From the IMG/VR virus record IMGVR_UViG_3300027659_000216, positions 1 to 23,091 of that record: DNA of 23,091 nucleotides; one strand, given 5' to 3'. The notes beneath the pieces were generated by a model. That model made no database searches. It saw only the letters and a program-made list of their open reading frames with translations, and was not told the DNA's origin. The position numbers and the translations under genes are program-made. This DNA is from a virus. Below, one piece after another: positions 15,342-21,092 of this stretch. Numbering within the stretch: position 1 is the stretch's first letter; every line of letters begins with the position of its first letter.

Positions 15342-15498
15342 GGCAGGAGAAGAGAACACTCTTACTCACTACAAGCGTTCAGCTCATTGGCACGATAAGT
15401 GTGATGATAAGGGGTGTGTATGTCAGCACAAGACTGGTCCAGGATACGTAAAGCGGGACGGTACAAAGGTTCCGTTGATGCGACTTCAATCCCCATAG
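15319..15498 (+). CDS. Small Cys/His-rich zinc-binding-type protein (59 aa)
   Basis: The product has CQNCHKAG at its start and HWHDKC…GCVCQHKTG in the middle, with Cys3, Cys6, His7, His23, His25, Cys28, Cys33, Cys35 and His37 as potential zinc ligands. The C-terminal GYVKRDG tail is basic. I recall 'CQHKTG' in other short actinophage proteins. GAGGT upstream of ATG 15319 is a plausible ribosome-binding site. It overlaps the neighbouring genes on both sides (15243-15341 and 15420-15797). It is placed with primase genes, suggesting a DNA- or RNA-binding role. Confidence 0.7.
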   Translation: MICQNCHKAGEENTLTHYKRSAHWHDKCDDKGCVCQHKTGPGYVKRDGTKVPLMRLQSP

Positions 15499-15797
15499 GA
15501 ACTATTGTTTCCTATTACGGTGGAGAAGTAAGGGAAGGTAAGTCAGCAGCAGTTAGATGCTGTATACATACAGATAGCAGACGTAGTGCTGTGATGAACA
15601 CGTATGACAACCTTTACTTCTGCCACACCTGCGGTAAGGGTGGCAGTTCAGTAGATGTTGTTATGCACATAGAGAATTTGGAGTTTAAGGATGCCCTCAA
15701 TCGCGCAATCGAAATCATTGACGGAAGCGGCCAAACAATACAGTCGAAGCATAAGCGCGGAGGCTCTAAATTATCTAGAAGAACGTGGAATATCTGA
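15420..15797 (+). CDS. Primase zinc-finger (CHC2) protein (125 aa)
   Basis: The module AVRCCIHTDSRRSAVMN…YFCHTCGKGGSSVDVVMH carries Cys47, His50, Cys68 and Cys71, the CHC2 zinc ribbon of DnaG-type primases that recognises the template start site. The Toprim catalytic half is on the next gene, in another frame. AAGGGG at 15409-15414 supports ATG 15420; an in-frame GTG at 15414 is possible. The tail (112-125) overlaps the Toprim gene for 107 bases. A two-protein primase is the simplest reading. Confidence 0.8.
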   Translation: MSAQDWSRIRKAGRYKGSVDATSIPIGTIVSYYGGEVREGKSAAVRCCIHTDSRRSAVMNTYDNLYFCHTCGKGGSSVDVVMHIENLEFKDALNRAIEIIDGSGQTIQSKHKRGGSKLSRRTWNI

Positions 15798-16341
15798 GGC
15801 AGTTGCCCACCAGTACTCACTAGGTACAATCATTGACCCTATCAACGGTCACGAGATGCACCAAGGCTGGTTATCTATTCCTTATATGACAGCTACTGGC
15901 ACCTGCGTAGGGTTTAAGTTTCGCAGGTTAGATGATGGCAAACCAAAGTATGGATCTCCAACAGGGCAGAAGGCACACCTATACAACGTAGGTGATATAA
16001 CTATTGACTCGTCCTATATTGCAGTATGCGAAGGTGAGTTAGATACTGTGGTCCTATCTGGATTGATAGGCATACCAGCAGTGGGTGTACCTGGCGTACA
16101 AGCTTGGAAGCCACACTTTCCAAAGCTATTCACTGGTTACGATACTGTATTTGTCATTGGTGATAATGATATTAAAGAAGATGGCACTAATCCTGGCGCT
16201 GAGTTTGCTAAGCGTGTCGCGCAAGAGGTTTCCAATAGCACAATAGTAACATTACCCCCATCAATGGACATCAATGACTTCTATCTAGCCAAAGGCTTAG
16301 ATGCAACGAAGGCTTTGTTACTAGGTGAGAAGGGTGAGTGA
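15691..16341 (+). CDS. Primase Toprim-domain protein (216 aa)
   Basis: Residues 20-45 (EALNYLEERGISEAVAHQYS) match the linker helix before the primase core, and GWLSIPY (59-65) follows. Toprim motifs are CEGELD (113-118; Glu114) and VIGDND (155-160; Asp158, Asp160), which bind the metal that catalyses primer synthesis. It ends with INDFYL-type residues typical of phage primases. ATG 15691 has GGAG seven bases upstream but lies within the zinc-finger gene. Fusion by +1 frameshift is possible but not required. Confidence 0.85.
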   Translation: MPSIAQSKSLTEAAKQYSRSISAEALNYLEERGISEAVAHQYSLGTIIDPINGHEMHQGWLSIPYMTATGTCVGFKFRRLDDGKPKYGSPTGQKAHLYNVGDITIDSSYIAVCEGELDTVVLSGLIGIPAVGVPGVQAWKPHFPKLFTGYDTVFVIGDNDIKEDGTNPGAEFAKRVAQEVSNSTIVTLPPSMDINDFYLAKGLDATKALLLGEKGE

Positions 16342-16347
16342 TGCTGA

Positions 16348-16737
16348 ATGGACCATAGTGGTACAGACTTTGCAGCATATGGGCTTTCAAGTCCTGAGCC
16401 TAGACAGGTCCAACGAGATACTGGTAGTAAGACCGCAACCAACCCGTTAGTAGATCACGCTGCAGTTACTGGCTATCGTGCGATAGGTGTATCAACTGAG
16501 GACTTAACATCCTTCATCGAATCCTTTGCTTCCCTTCGTGCTCAGCGTGTTAAAGGTGTGGGCCATAGTCAGTATGCGATAGCACAAGGTCAAAAGTTTG
16601 AGTCCTTTACTACATCAGACACCATTAGAGAATTGATTGAAGAGCTGGCTGATGCCAGTAATTACATAGACTTCCTTGCTATCAAACTACTCAACATCCA
16701 ACACACTATAGATTTGGTGCTACCTGACTGTGAGTGA
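16348..16737 (+). CDS. Hypothetical protein with MazG-like EELAD helix (129 aa)
   Basis: The C-terminal helix IRELIEELADASNYIDFLAI carries the ExxD-type motif seen in MazG and other all-alpha NTP pyrophosphatases, but the companion EExxE motif is not clear, so catalysis is doubtful. The N-terminus is polar and probably disordered. ATG 16348 has only a weak AGGGTGAG upstream. The last eight bases overlap the next gene. A nucleotide-pool enzyme would fit the neighbourhood, but I hold it as hypothetical. Confidence 0.6.
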   Translation: MDHSGTDFAAYGLSSPEPRQVQRDTGSKTATNPLVDHAAVTGYRAIGVSTEDLTSFIESFASLRAQRVKGVGHSQYAIAQGQKFESFTTSDTIRELIEELADASNYIDFLAIKLLNIQHTIDLVLPDCE

Positions 16738-17362
16738 ACTACATAAATCCATCTACGACATTGCACCTAGCGTTGCTAGTGCAATAGCCCGTCGCTTTCG
16801 TGGCTACGTAGAACGAGATGATGTATTACAAGAATGCCTTGCCTGGTCATTGACACGTGGCAAACACTTTGATGAGATGCTTAATGAACCTAATCCAGTC
16901 CAGCGTGTTATTAATGAGAAGCGTATAGCCTGGCAAATGAAACGTGCTGCTGAACGCTATGCTCGTAAAGAGAAGGCCGCTAAGTCTGGCTATCGCACAG
17001 GTGATGAAGCCTTCTACGATACAGCTATGATTGCACAGGTATTGCCACACGTTATTGCATCTATCGTTGATGATACGGTGCTAGAGCAGGCTCAGAACCT
17101 TATCAATGATGGCTCACCTAAGAAGCCTAGCGTTCCAGCAGAAGGTGGTAACCTGCTTGCTAGTTTAATTGATGTCAAACGTTCATACTTAAAGCTTGAA
17201 GTAGAAGACCAGGCCATACTTCGTATGCGCTACCACGAAGGACAGACCTTGCAACAGGTGGCAGGCATCTTAGAGTGTGCAGTATCTACTGCAGATCGTA
17301 GATGCACTAGCGCATTACGCAAGGTGCAAAATGGTCTGGGCGGTGACAACCCTTGGCAATGA
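16730..17362 (+). CDS. Sigma-70-like transcription factor (210 aa)
   Basis: The N-terminal helices (VASAIARRFRGYVERDDVLQEC) resemble sigma region 2, which holds core polymerase. The C-terminal LEVEDQAILRMRYHEGQTLQ followed by VAGILECAVSTADRR is a region-4 helix-turn-helix that reads the -35 box. The middle (80-145) is longer than usual and variable. Such a factor would direct RNA polymerase to late phage promoters, or assist replication origin firing as some phage sigma-like proteins may. GTG 16730 overlaps the previous gene. Confidence 0.75.
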   Translation: MSELHKSIYDIAPSVASAIARRFRGYVERDDVLQECLAWSLTRGKHFDEMLNEPNPVQRVINEKRIAWQMKRAAERYARKEKAAKSGYRTGDEAFYDTAMIAQVLPHVIASIVDDTVLEQAQNLINDGSPKKPSVPAEGGNLLASLIDVKRSYLKLEVEDQAILRMRYHEGQTLQQVAGILECAVSTADRRCTSALRKVQNGLGGDNPWQ

Positions 17363-17742
17363 AAGAATTAGATTTATTCTTGTTCCTAATGGATAACAAG
17401 TATCCTGACTTACAGAAGTCAGAGGGTATCTATGACTCCTTTGACTGCATTAGTCGTGATTCTGGTGCATACATAGAGTTGAAGTGTCGTAATACCCACT
17501 ATCCCACGCTACTGATTGAAGAGTTCAAGTATCGAAAGCTTATTACCCAAGCGGCAGAGAGAGATCTCAACCCCTTCTATATCAACTCGACTCCAGAAGG
17601 GGTCTTTTCTTTTGACCTAATGGAAGTGGCAGAACCAGAGTGGCTAAACCATTGGATGCCAGCGACTACAGAGTTCTCACGTTCCAACAAAGTAAGTAAG
17701 TTAGTAGGTTACTTACCGATTGAAGAGGCAGTGCAGTTATGA
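17359..17742 (+). CDS. Putative PD-(D/E)XK-fold protein (127 aa)
   Basis: FDCISRDSGAYIELKCRNTH has the layout Asp, then Glu-x-Lys (IELKCR) expected of a PD-(D/E)XK active site, followed by a helix rich in Lys/Arg (IEEFKYRKLITQA) and a strand pair (FYINSTPEGVFSFDL). A nuclease role is inferred. ATG 17359 overlaps the sigma-like stop (ATGA); a TTG at 17353 is the alternative. Its own stop overlaps the FmdB start by four bases. Confidence 0.7.
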   Translation: MKELDLFLFLMDNKYPDLQKSEGIYDSFDCISRDSGAYIELKCRNTHYPTLLIEEFKYRKLITQAAERDLNPFYINSTPEGVFSFDLMEVAEPEWLNHWMPATTEFSRSNKVSKLVGYLPIEEAVQL

Positions 17743-17912
17743 TCTATGATTACAAGTGTGGCAAGTGCAACGCAACCATATCGGTTGAGCGTTCTATCCA
17801 CGAAGAGGCATCTACTCCTATGTGCTTTGATTGCCACGAGATTATGAATCGTGTATGGGATTCACCCTCTGTTACATTTAAGGGCAAAGGCTTTTATAGT
17901 ACTGGTGGATAA
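17739..17912 (+). CDS. FmdB-type zinc-ribbon protein (57 aa)
   Basis: MIYDYKCGKC (1-10) and CFDCHE (29-34) form the two CxxC knuckles, and VTFKGKGFYSTGG is the family's C-terminal signature (FKG-GFYST). FmdB-family proteins are small zinc ribbons proposed to be regulatory; none has a settled role. The start overlaps the preceding gene by four bases (ATGA), making it the last gene of the rightward operon before the hairpin at 17916. Confidence 0.85.
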   Translation: MIYDYKCGKCNATISVERSIHEEASTPMCFDCHEIMNRVWDSPSVTFKGKGFYSTGG

Positions 17913-17915
17913 ACA

Positions 17916-17951
17916 AAGAACCCCACTACGGAAGGGTGTAGTGAGGTTCTT
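17916..17951 (-). terminator. Intrinsic terminator of the leftward operon, shared with the rightward one
   Basis: A 14-bp stem (17916-17929 with 17938-17951) has one C-A mismatch in plus-strand RNA that becomes a G-U pair in minus-strand RNA. Reading leftward, the stem runs into a T-rich tract (TTCTTTGTTTAT). It therefore works best for the leftward operon ending at 17986. For the rightward operon it follows FmdB at once but has no T-run, so it is weaker in that direction. Confidence 0.75.
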
Positions 17952-17985
17952 CGGGCCACAAGAAGGAGGGCGTGGTCAGATTGTA

Positions 17986-18393
17986 TCAGTACCATCCACG
18001 TCTGTCGCTATGTCTGAGAGCGCGACACGCACTCCCTGAATAGCGGTGGTCAATGTATCGTAGACCGTGAAGGATTTGTAGTTCAGGCTCTCTACTACGC
18101 TCTCTAAGGAGCTGAGCAATTCCGTAAGCTGTTGATCTAGGGTTGTCTGCGAGGTGGTCAAACCTGCTTTCACGGGTCCATAAGGTGACAAGGCATTTGA
18201 CTTCTGCTTTCGTATATCCGAGAGCTCTACTATATTTGTATGCAATTCGCTTGTTCTCACCCTTCTCCTCCATCGTTGCCTTGGTCTGTATCGGTTTGGG
18301 TAAAGGTAATTCCCCTAGCCTTTGCACGTGCAACGATACGAGGGCTAATAGTAGTGCCGTTAAGATCAATCCACGCTTTGCCTTCTTGTTCAT
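17986..18393 (-). CDS. Membrane-anchored lytic transglycosylase (SLT-type, 135 aa)
   Basis: A basic start and hydrophobic helix (about residues 7-24) form a signal anchor, then a Pro-rich linker (LPLPKP). The catalytic core has LWTRESRFD (71-79; Glu75), ADNPRSTAYGIAQL (82-95) and ILHGLRYIDHRY (107-118), the motifs of SLT lysozyme-like enzymes that cut glycan strands. It is short, so only the catalytic lobe is present. ATG 18393 is preceded by AAGG; GTG 18396 is possible. It overlaps the upstream gene by 137 bases. It is unexpected here, far from the lysis cassette. Confidence 0.85.
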   Translation of the reverse strand: MNKKAKRGLILTALLLALVSLHVQRLGELPLPKPIQTKATMEEKGENKRIAYKYSRALGYTKAEVKCLVTLWTRESRFDHLADNPRSTAYGIAQLLRERSREPELQILHGLRYIDHRYSGSACRALRHSDRRGWY

Positions 18394-18541
18394 CACTCAC
18401 CTTCTCCTTCTCCAGTAATTCTTTGTAGGCGTCTGGATAGGTTTGTGCCAACTTCACCAGGGCGCGATCCCTTGCTCTTCGATAGTTGCGGTAGTAGACG
18501 GCTTGCTTTGCAGCACTCGCCAGTCGCTTCTCATTCTCCAT
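18257..18541 (-). CDS. Arg/Lys-rich hypothetical protein (94 aa)
   Basis: The N-terminal half is a long basic helix (AAKQAVYYRNYRRARDRALV) followed by a charged KELLEKEKVSDEQEGKAW. The C-terminal third (TTISPRIVARAKARGITFTQ and an acidic end) is encoded where the transglycosylase start region also lies, in another frame. GGGAGG at 18551-18556 supports ATG 18541. I recall similar helical proteins in actinophages. It is probably nucleic-acid binding; that is inference from charge. Confidence 0.75.
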   Translation of the reverse strand: MENEKRLASAAKQAVYYRNYRRARDRALVKLAQTYPDAYKELLEKEKVSDEQEGKAWIDLNGTTISPRIVARAKARGITFTQTDTDQGNDGGEG

Positions 18542-18614
18542 TGATCTTATCCTCCCATACAATTAGCACGTATACCACCAGCATTACGGCCAATAGACCC
18601 AACCAATAGCTCAT
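18531..18614 (-). CDS. Tiny single-span membrane protein (27 aa)
   Basis: MSYWLGLLAVMLVVYVLIVW is a single transmembrane helix followed by a charged tail, EDKINGE. ATG overlaps the previous stop (ATGA at 18611-18614), and its end overlaps the next start by 11 bases. Coupled junctions and the clean hydrophobic pattern support translation. It might be a membrane partner of the transglycosylase encoded two genes later. No family is recognised. Confidence 0.6.
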   Translation of the reverse strand: MSYWLGLLAVMLVVYVLIVWEDKINGE

Positions 18615-18862
18615 TGATTCACCGCCAATACCGCATAGATAAGCTTGGTGATGTCAATGGGCTGGCCTACAAGGTGAGCATCTTCGTCATCACTCTCCCA
18701 ACCCGATACAAGGATCCTGCAATTGACAGGGCTATTGCGTAGATAACGGATAGCTTCGTGTGTATCGTTGCCACCCCAAATCGCCTCACCCTTCTCATCT
18801 ACCACTTCATATAGATTCACAAGCGTGGATACACGTGGGTGGAATGCAATTACTTCATTCAT
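18611..18862 (-). CDS. Conserved-looking hypothetical protein (83 aa)
   Basis: The product has an N-terminal strand (LVNLYEVVDEKGEAIWGG), a helix (THEAIRYLRNSP), a strand RILVSGWESDDED and a C-terminal helix (PIDITKLIYAVLAV). I recall the pattern VSGWE--DEDAHLVG-PIDIT in other actinophage small proteins of unknown function. AAGGGAG lies before ATG 18862. The start overlaps the previous gene by eight bases (AATGAATGA), and the stop overlaps the membrane protein. Confidence 0.7.
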   Translation of the reverse strand: MNEVIAFHPRVSTLVNLYEVVDEKGEAIWGGNDTHEAIRYLRNSPVNCRILVSGWESDDEDAHLVGQPIDITKLIYAVLAVNQ

Positions 18863-19022
18863 TCTCTCCCTTCCCTTCTGAATATACATCTACCATAGAT
18901 AAGGCGTAGGTCATTCGCATTAGATTCATTCCCGCCTCCTTCTCTGTCTCTTCGTCTTCTATCTGGATCAATGCAAGGTCACGGCACAATTCTGCCTTAG
19001 CTTGCCAGTATTCTTTATTCAT
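18855..19022 (-). CDS. Small acidic helical protein (55 aa)
   Basis: This 55-residue product is mostly helical (YWQAKAELCRDLALIQIEDE), with one cysteine and no motif. The end KGENE is encoded by bases that also provide the ribosome-binding site for the next gene. It overlaps both neighbours by eight bases through stop-start junctions (ATGAATAA upstream, AATGAATGA downstream). No function can be proposed. Confidence 0.65.
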   Translation of the reverse strand: MNKEYWQAKAELCRDLALIQIEDEETEKEAGMNLMRMTYALSMVDVYSEGKGENE

Positions 19023-19218
19023 TACTCTCACCCTTCTCGCTTGGTAAACACGATACGCACCACGCAGTATCGTTGCCCTCTCTCCCTATCTGTCCCTCTT
19101 CATCTGCCCACACTATGTCATCTTCGTCTAACGGGTCACCGCAGATAAAGCACTTGATCTCCCTCTCCTTCTCCTCTTCATAGAAGATAGGATCGTTAAG
19201 CTCTGGCTCGTATCCCAT
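19015..19218 (-). CDS. Zinc-ribbon-like protein (67 aa)
   Basis: After an acidic N-terminus (LNDPIFYEEEKE), IKCFICGDPL and DTAWCVSCLPSE supply two CxxC pairs about 30 residues apart, a zinc-ribbon layout with an acidic insert (LDEDDIVWADEEGQ). GGGAG before ATG 19218 is the ribosome-binding site. It may bind protein or nucleic acid; the strong acidity argues against direct DNA binding. The stop overlaps the next start by eight bases. Confidence 0.75.
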   Translation of the reverse strand: MGYEPELNDPIFYEEEKEREIKCFICGDPLDEDDIVWADEEGQIGREGNDTAWCVSCLPSEKGESNE

Positions 19219-19337
19219 TAGTAACTCCCGTCCTTAATTGACACCCAACCGCACCTATCGCACTTTACTTTGCCCTCCATAGTCTGACTATCTCCAGACA
19301 TAACCGAGGCGCATACCCAACACTTACCGTATCCCAT
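19218..19337 (-). CDS. Minimal four-cysteine zinc ribbon (39 aa)
   Basis: CWVCAS near the start and CDRCGW (26-31) give two CxxC knuckles within 39 residues, nearly the smallest possible zinc ribbon. TAATG junctions tie it to genes on both sides (19337 and 19218). It starts MGYGKCW, and its downstream neighbour also starts MGYE. No function is known to me. Confidence 0.7.
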   Translation of the reverse strand: MGYGKCWVCASVMSGDSQTMEGKVKCDRCGWVSIKDGSY

Positions 19338-19579
19338 TACTCACCCGCCTCTTCTTGGATCTCCTTCACCACGTCGTTCACGGCCTTGTCTGGCACGTCC
19401 GACGATAGCGTGATCTTGGATAGTGCCTCGCCTAACGCCGTGCGCCAGTTACTTCCCTCCCCAGAAGCTAAGGGAGTAGGTTCGCCACCGCTGAAATCAA
19501 ATAGCTCTACCTTATTCCACTTAGATCCAGCTTGGATCACTAGCGTTACGACGTGCGTTACTGATGTCTCTTCACTCAT
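19337..19579 (-). CDS. Small hypothetical protein (80 aa)
   Basis: Beta strands at the start (SVTHVVTLVIQAGSKWNKVE, LFDFSGGE) lead into helices (WRTALGEALSKI, DKAVNDVVKEIQEEAGE). It contains no cysteines, unlike its neighbours. The C-terminal EEAGE is encoded by bases near the next ribosome-binding region. TAATG junctions at both ends support it as part of the operon. No family is recognised. Confidence 0.7.
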   Translation of the reverse strand: MSEETSVTHVVTLVIQAGSKWNKVELFDFSGGEPTPLASGEGSNWRTALGEALSKITLSSDVPDKAVNDVVKEIQEEAGE

Positions 19580-19719
19580 TACTTATCCTCCTTCGGACAA
19601 TCGTTATACGGATTTTCATTACCTTCATTATCTTCACACGTGCAGAAATTAAACCGCTCCACTTGGGTAGCGTGTGTCAATTCTGCCAGCTCACTCCAGC
19701 TCATTGATTCTTGATCCAT
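19579..19719 (-). CDS. Small Cys-containing acidic protein (46 aa)
   Basis: The 46-residue product has a helical start (SWSELAELTHATQ) and NFCTCEDN…NDCPKEDK with three cysteines and many Asp/Asn residues; metal binding is possible. It begins and ends with TAATG junctions. GGAG precedes ATG 19719 within the upstream gene, and AAGGAGGA near its own end forms the next ribosome-binding site. No function is recognised. Confidence 0.6.
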   Translation of the reverse strand: MDQESMSWSELAELTHATQVERFNFCTCEDNEGNENPYNDCPKEDK

Positions 19720-19898
19720 TACTTACTCTCTCCTTCTACTATTGATCCACCAATTACGCGGGTGTTATCGCAATAACCTATTGCCACTCCACCAATTAGC
19801 GGGTGTTCGGTATCTTCATTGGCTATCTTCATAGCTTCTGAAAGGCTAGTCGCCTTGATTACATAATCCACTTCTAAGGTAACACGATAATTATTCAT
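19719..19898 (-). CDS. Small hypothetical protein of YRVTL type (59 aa)
   Basis: A strand (YRVTLEVDYVIKA), a helix (SLSEAMKIANED) and two more strands (GGVAIGYCDNTR, VIGGSIVEG) make a compact ferredoxin-like or beta-alpha-beta arrangement. The start resembles that of the product at 20079-20363 (YRVTFVTDYL), so the two may be distant paralogues. It overlaps the upstream gene by eight bases and is fused downstream by TAATG. Function is unknown. Confidence 0.65.
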   Translation of the reverse strand: MNNYRVTLEVDYVIKATSLSEAMKIANEDTEHPLIGGVAIGYCDNTRVIGGSIVEGESK

Positions 19899-20079
19899 TA
19901 CTCACTCCTTCTCTCTCGTTAGATAAGTCTAAATGGCAATCATCACATAGTATTTTGCCATTGAAAGCACCGTCGGCATAACCTTCATACTTACATAGCT
20001 CACAAGTGTGAACGGAACATAAGTTATTTACTATCGTCACTTCTTTATCTGTGTATCCGCATACTGAACACTCACTCAT
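19891..20079 (-). CDS. Cys-rich double zinc-ribbon-like protein (62 aa)
   Basis: Cysteine pairs CSVC (4-7), CELC (26-29) and CDDC (45-48), plus Cys21 and His24, give enough ligands for two zinc ions in only 62 residues. The arrangement resembles LIM- or RING-like cross-braced modules more than a single ribbon. Such small domains usually mediate protein contacts. Its start overlaps the preceding stop (TAATG) and its end overlaps the next gene by eight bases. Confidence 0.75.
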   Translation of the reverse strand: MSECSVCGYTDKEVTIVNNLCSVHTCELCKYEGYADGAFNGKILCDDCHLDLSNEREGVSNE

Positions 20080-20363
20080 TACTCCCCCTCCCCTTCTATT
20101 ACTGATACGTGTACGGGTGGAAATTCTCCAAACCCGCCTAGCTCTATCTCCTCATCGTCTAGCAATAAGGTAACGGTTATGTCGTTGATAATCGTCTCGT
20201 CTATCTTACCAATCTCGTCTTCTATGTTATTTATACCATTGATAGTTGCTTGCTCGTACGCCTCATCACTTAGATTCTGAAAGTGTTCATCACCTTCTAT
20301 ACATACGTTAGTAGTGATCGTTAAGTAATCCGTTACGAAGGTAACACGGTAGTCGTAACTCAT
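20079..20363 (-). CDS. Small acidic hypothetical protein (94 aa)
   Basis: Starting SYDYRVTFVTDYLTITTNV, the protein is strand-rich, with a helical middle (EAYEQATINGINNIEDEIG), a strand pair (NDITVTLLLDDEEIELG) and an acidic tail, EGEGE. ATG 20363 with GGGGAGG upstream is chosen over an earlier in-frame start at 20396. High acidity could suggest a DNA mimic or anti-defence protein, but that is speculation. TAATG junctions flank it. Confidence 0.7.
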   Translation of the reverse strand: MSYDYRVTFVTDYLTITTNVCIEGDEHFQNLSDEAYEQATINGINNIEDEIGKIDETIINDITVTLLLDDEEIELGGFGEFPPVHVSVIEGEGE

Positions 20364-20506
20364 TATGCTACCTCCCCGTAACCTATGATTACCCAAGCAC
20401 TATTGAGAATTGCATTCTGCCACTCTCCACAATGCTCGCAAGAATAGTCTGCATTGATAGCCGATAGTACTAACCCGCGTAAGCCACAGAATTTACACTT
20501 GTCCAT
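20363..20506 (-). CDS. Small zinc-ribbon protein (47 aa)
   Basis: CKFCGLRG (4-11) and YSCEHCGEW (21-29) provide two CxxC knuckles with the usual glycine after the second Cys of each pair, a classic short zinc ribbon. The hydrophobic C-terminus (AILNSAWVIIGYGEVA) may pack on the ribbon. It is coupled upstream and downstream by TAATG. Function is unknown. Confidence 0.75.
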   Translation of the reverse strand: MDKCKFCGLRGLVLSAINADYSCEHCGEWQNAILNSAWVIIGYGEVA

Positions 20507-20850
20507 TATGCGCTCACCTTCTCCTTATTAGAATCTAGTAATTGATCTACTAGCTCACGTACTGAATAGATAGCACTATCGTGCGCCTTCACCATTGAAT
20601 CTCCATTGAATCGGAGCGCCTCTACCTTGCCAGCTAATTGATTAAGGCTAGTGTGTACCGTGTGTCTCTCAAAATAGATTCCTGTAGTACCACTCTCCTC
20701 TACCGTACACTCACTTACTATGCTCCAATAAGACTTCTTATTCTTATCGTGATAGGTATACACCTTCACCCGATAGTTATTATCTAACGTCCACGTATCT
20801 ACACACTTACGCGATACGTGATTCAAGAATCTTTCGTGCTTAGCATTCAT
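20506..20850 (-). CDS. Hypothetical protein, first of a transcription sub-block (114 aa)
   Basis: The product has NNYRVKVYTYHDKNKKSYW and a strand-rich middle (IVSECTVEESGTTGIYFERH), then a helical C-terminus (VRELVDQLLDSNKEKVSA). The C-terminal EKVSA also encodes the ribosome-binding site of the next gene. GGAAGGGG lies in the leader repeat (20856-20869), with good spacing to ATG 20850. It follows a 116-base gap with a 15-bp hairpin. No family is recognised. Confidence 0.75.
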   Translation of the reverse strand: MNAKHERFLNHVSRKCVDTWTLDNNYRVKVYTYHDKNKKSYWSIVSECTVEESGTTGIYFERHTVHTSLNQLAGKVEALRFNGDSMVKAHDSAIYSVRELVDQLLDSNKEKVSA

Positions 20851-20855
20851 TACTT

Positions 20856-20869
20856 ACCCCTTCCAAGGT
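20856..20869 (-). repeat. Leader repeat containing the ribosome-binding site, copy 1
   Basis: Reading leftward, ACCTTGGAAGGGGT immediately precedes the gene at 20850. An identical 14-base copy lies at 21621-21634 before the gene at 21615. Both contain GGAAGGGG, the ribosome-binding site, plus extra conserved bases (ACCTT) that translation alone would not require. Confidence 0.7.
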
Positions 20870-20890
20870 AGTTATTAGGGCGATTCACCC

Positions 20891-20928
20891 TCCCTCCCCC
20901 TCCACTTCTGCCCGTGGAGGAGGAGAGA
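20891..20928 (-). promoter_or_regulatory. 15-bp leader hairpin in the gap between operon blocks
   Basis: Arms 20891-20905 and 20914-20928 pair over 15 bp. Two positions are G-U in leftward RNA but C-A mismatches in rightward RNA, so the structure is selected in the leftward transcript. The eight-base loop reads GGGCAGAA. No U-run follows, so it is either a non-canonical terminator or an mRNA-stabilising or processing element. Confidence 0.7.
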
Positions 20929-20966
20929 TAGCTAACCGCTATTGCATTACCTTACCGTATCTTATC

Positions 20967-21092
20967 CTATAAGTACTCAAATATATCGCCGTCTCCAATT
21001 ATATCTTCTATGTCCGACAAGGTATAAGGATCCTTGCCGTAGATTAGATCGTCTAATTGAGAGATAATCTCCTCCTTCGTATCTCCTATCAC
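20967..21092 (-). CDS. Tiny acidic protein (41 aa)
   Basis: GTG 21092 follows GGGAG and overlaps the preceding TGA (GTGA). The product (GDTKEEIISQLDDLIYGKDP, then LSDIEDIIGDGDIFEYL) is acidic with repeated DDL/EDI/GD helical turns. It resembles small acidic inhibitors or DNA mimics in composition only. It closes the middle block of the leftward operon, before the hairpin-bearing gap. Confidence 0.6.
   Translation of the reverse strand: MIGDTKEEIISQLDDLIYGKDPYTLSDIEDIIGDGDIFEYL

Noticed and set aside
17851-18039. Plus-strand frame across the convergent terminator
   Set aside because: It would traverse the hairpin and lie antisense to the transglycosylase, without start signals.
17976-18260. 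Minus-strand frame of 94 residues overlapping the transglycosylase
   Set aside because: The other frame carries unmistakable lytic transglycosylase motifs; this one has no recognised domain and crosses that gene's stop.
18143-18428. Plus-strand frames opposite the leftward operon
   Set aside because: They are antisense to well-supported overlapping genes and lack ribosome-binding sites.
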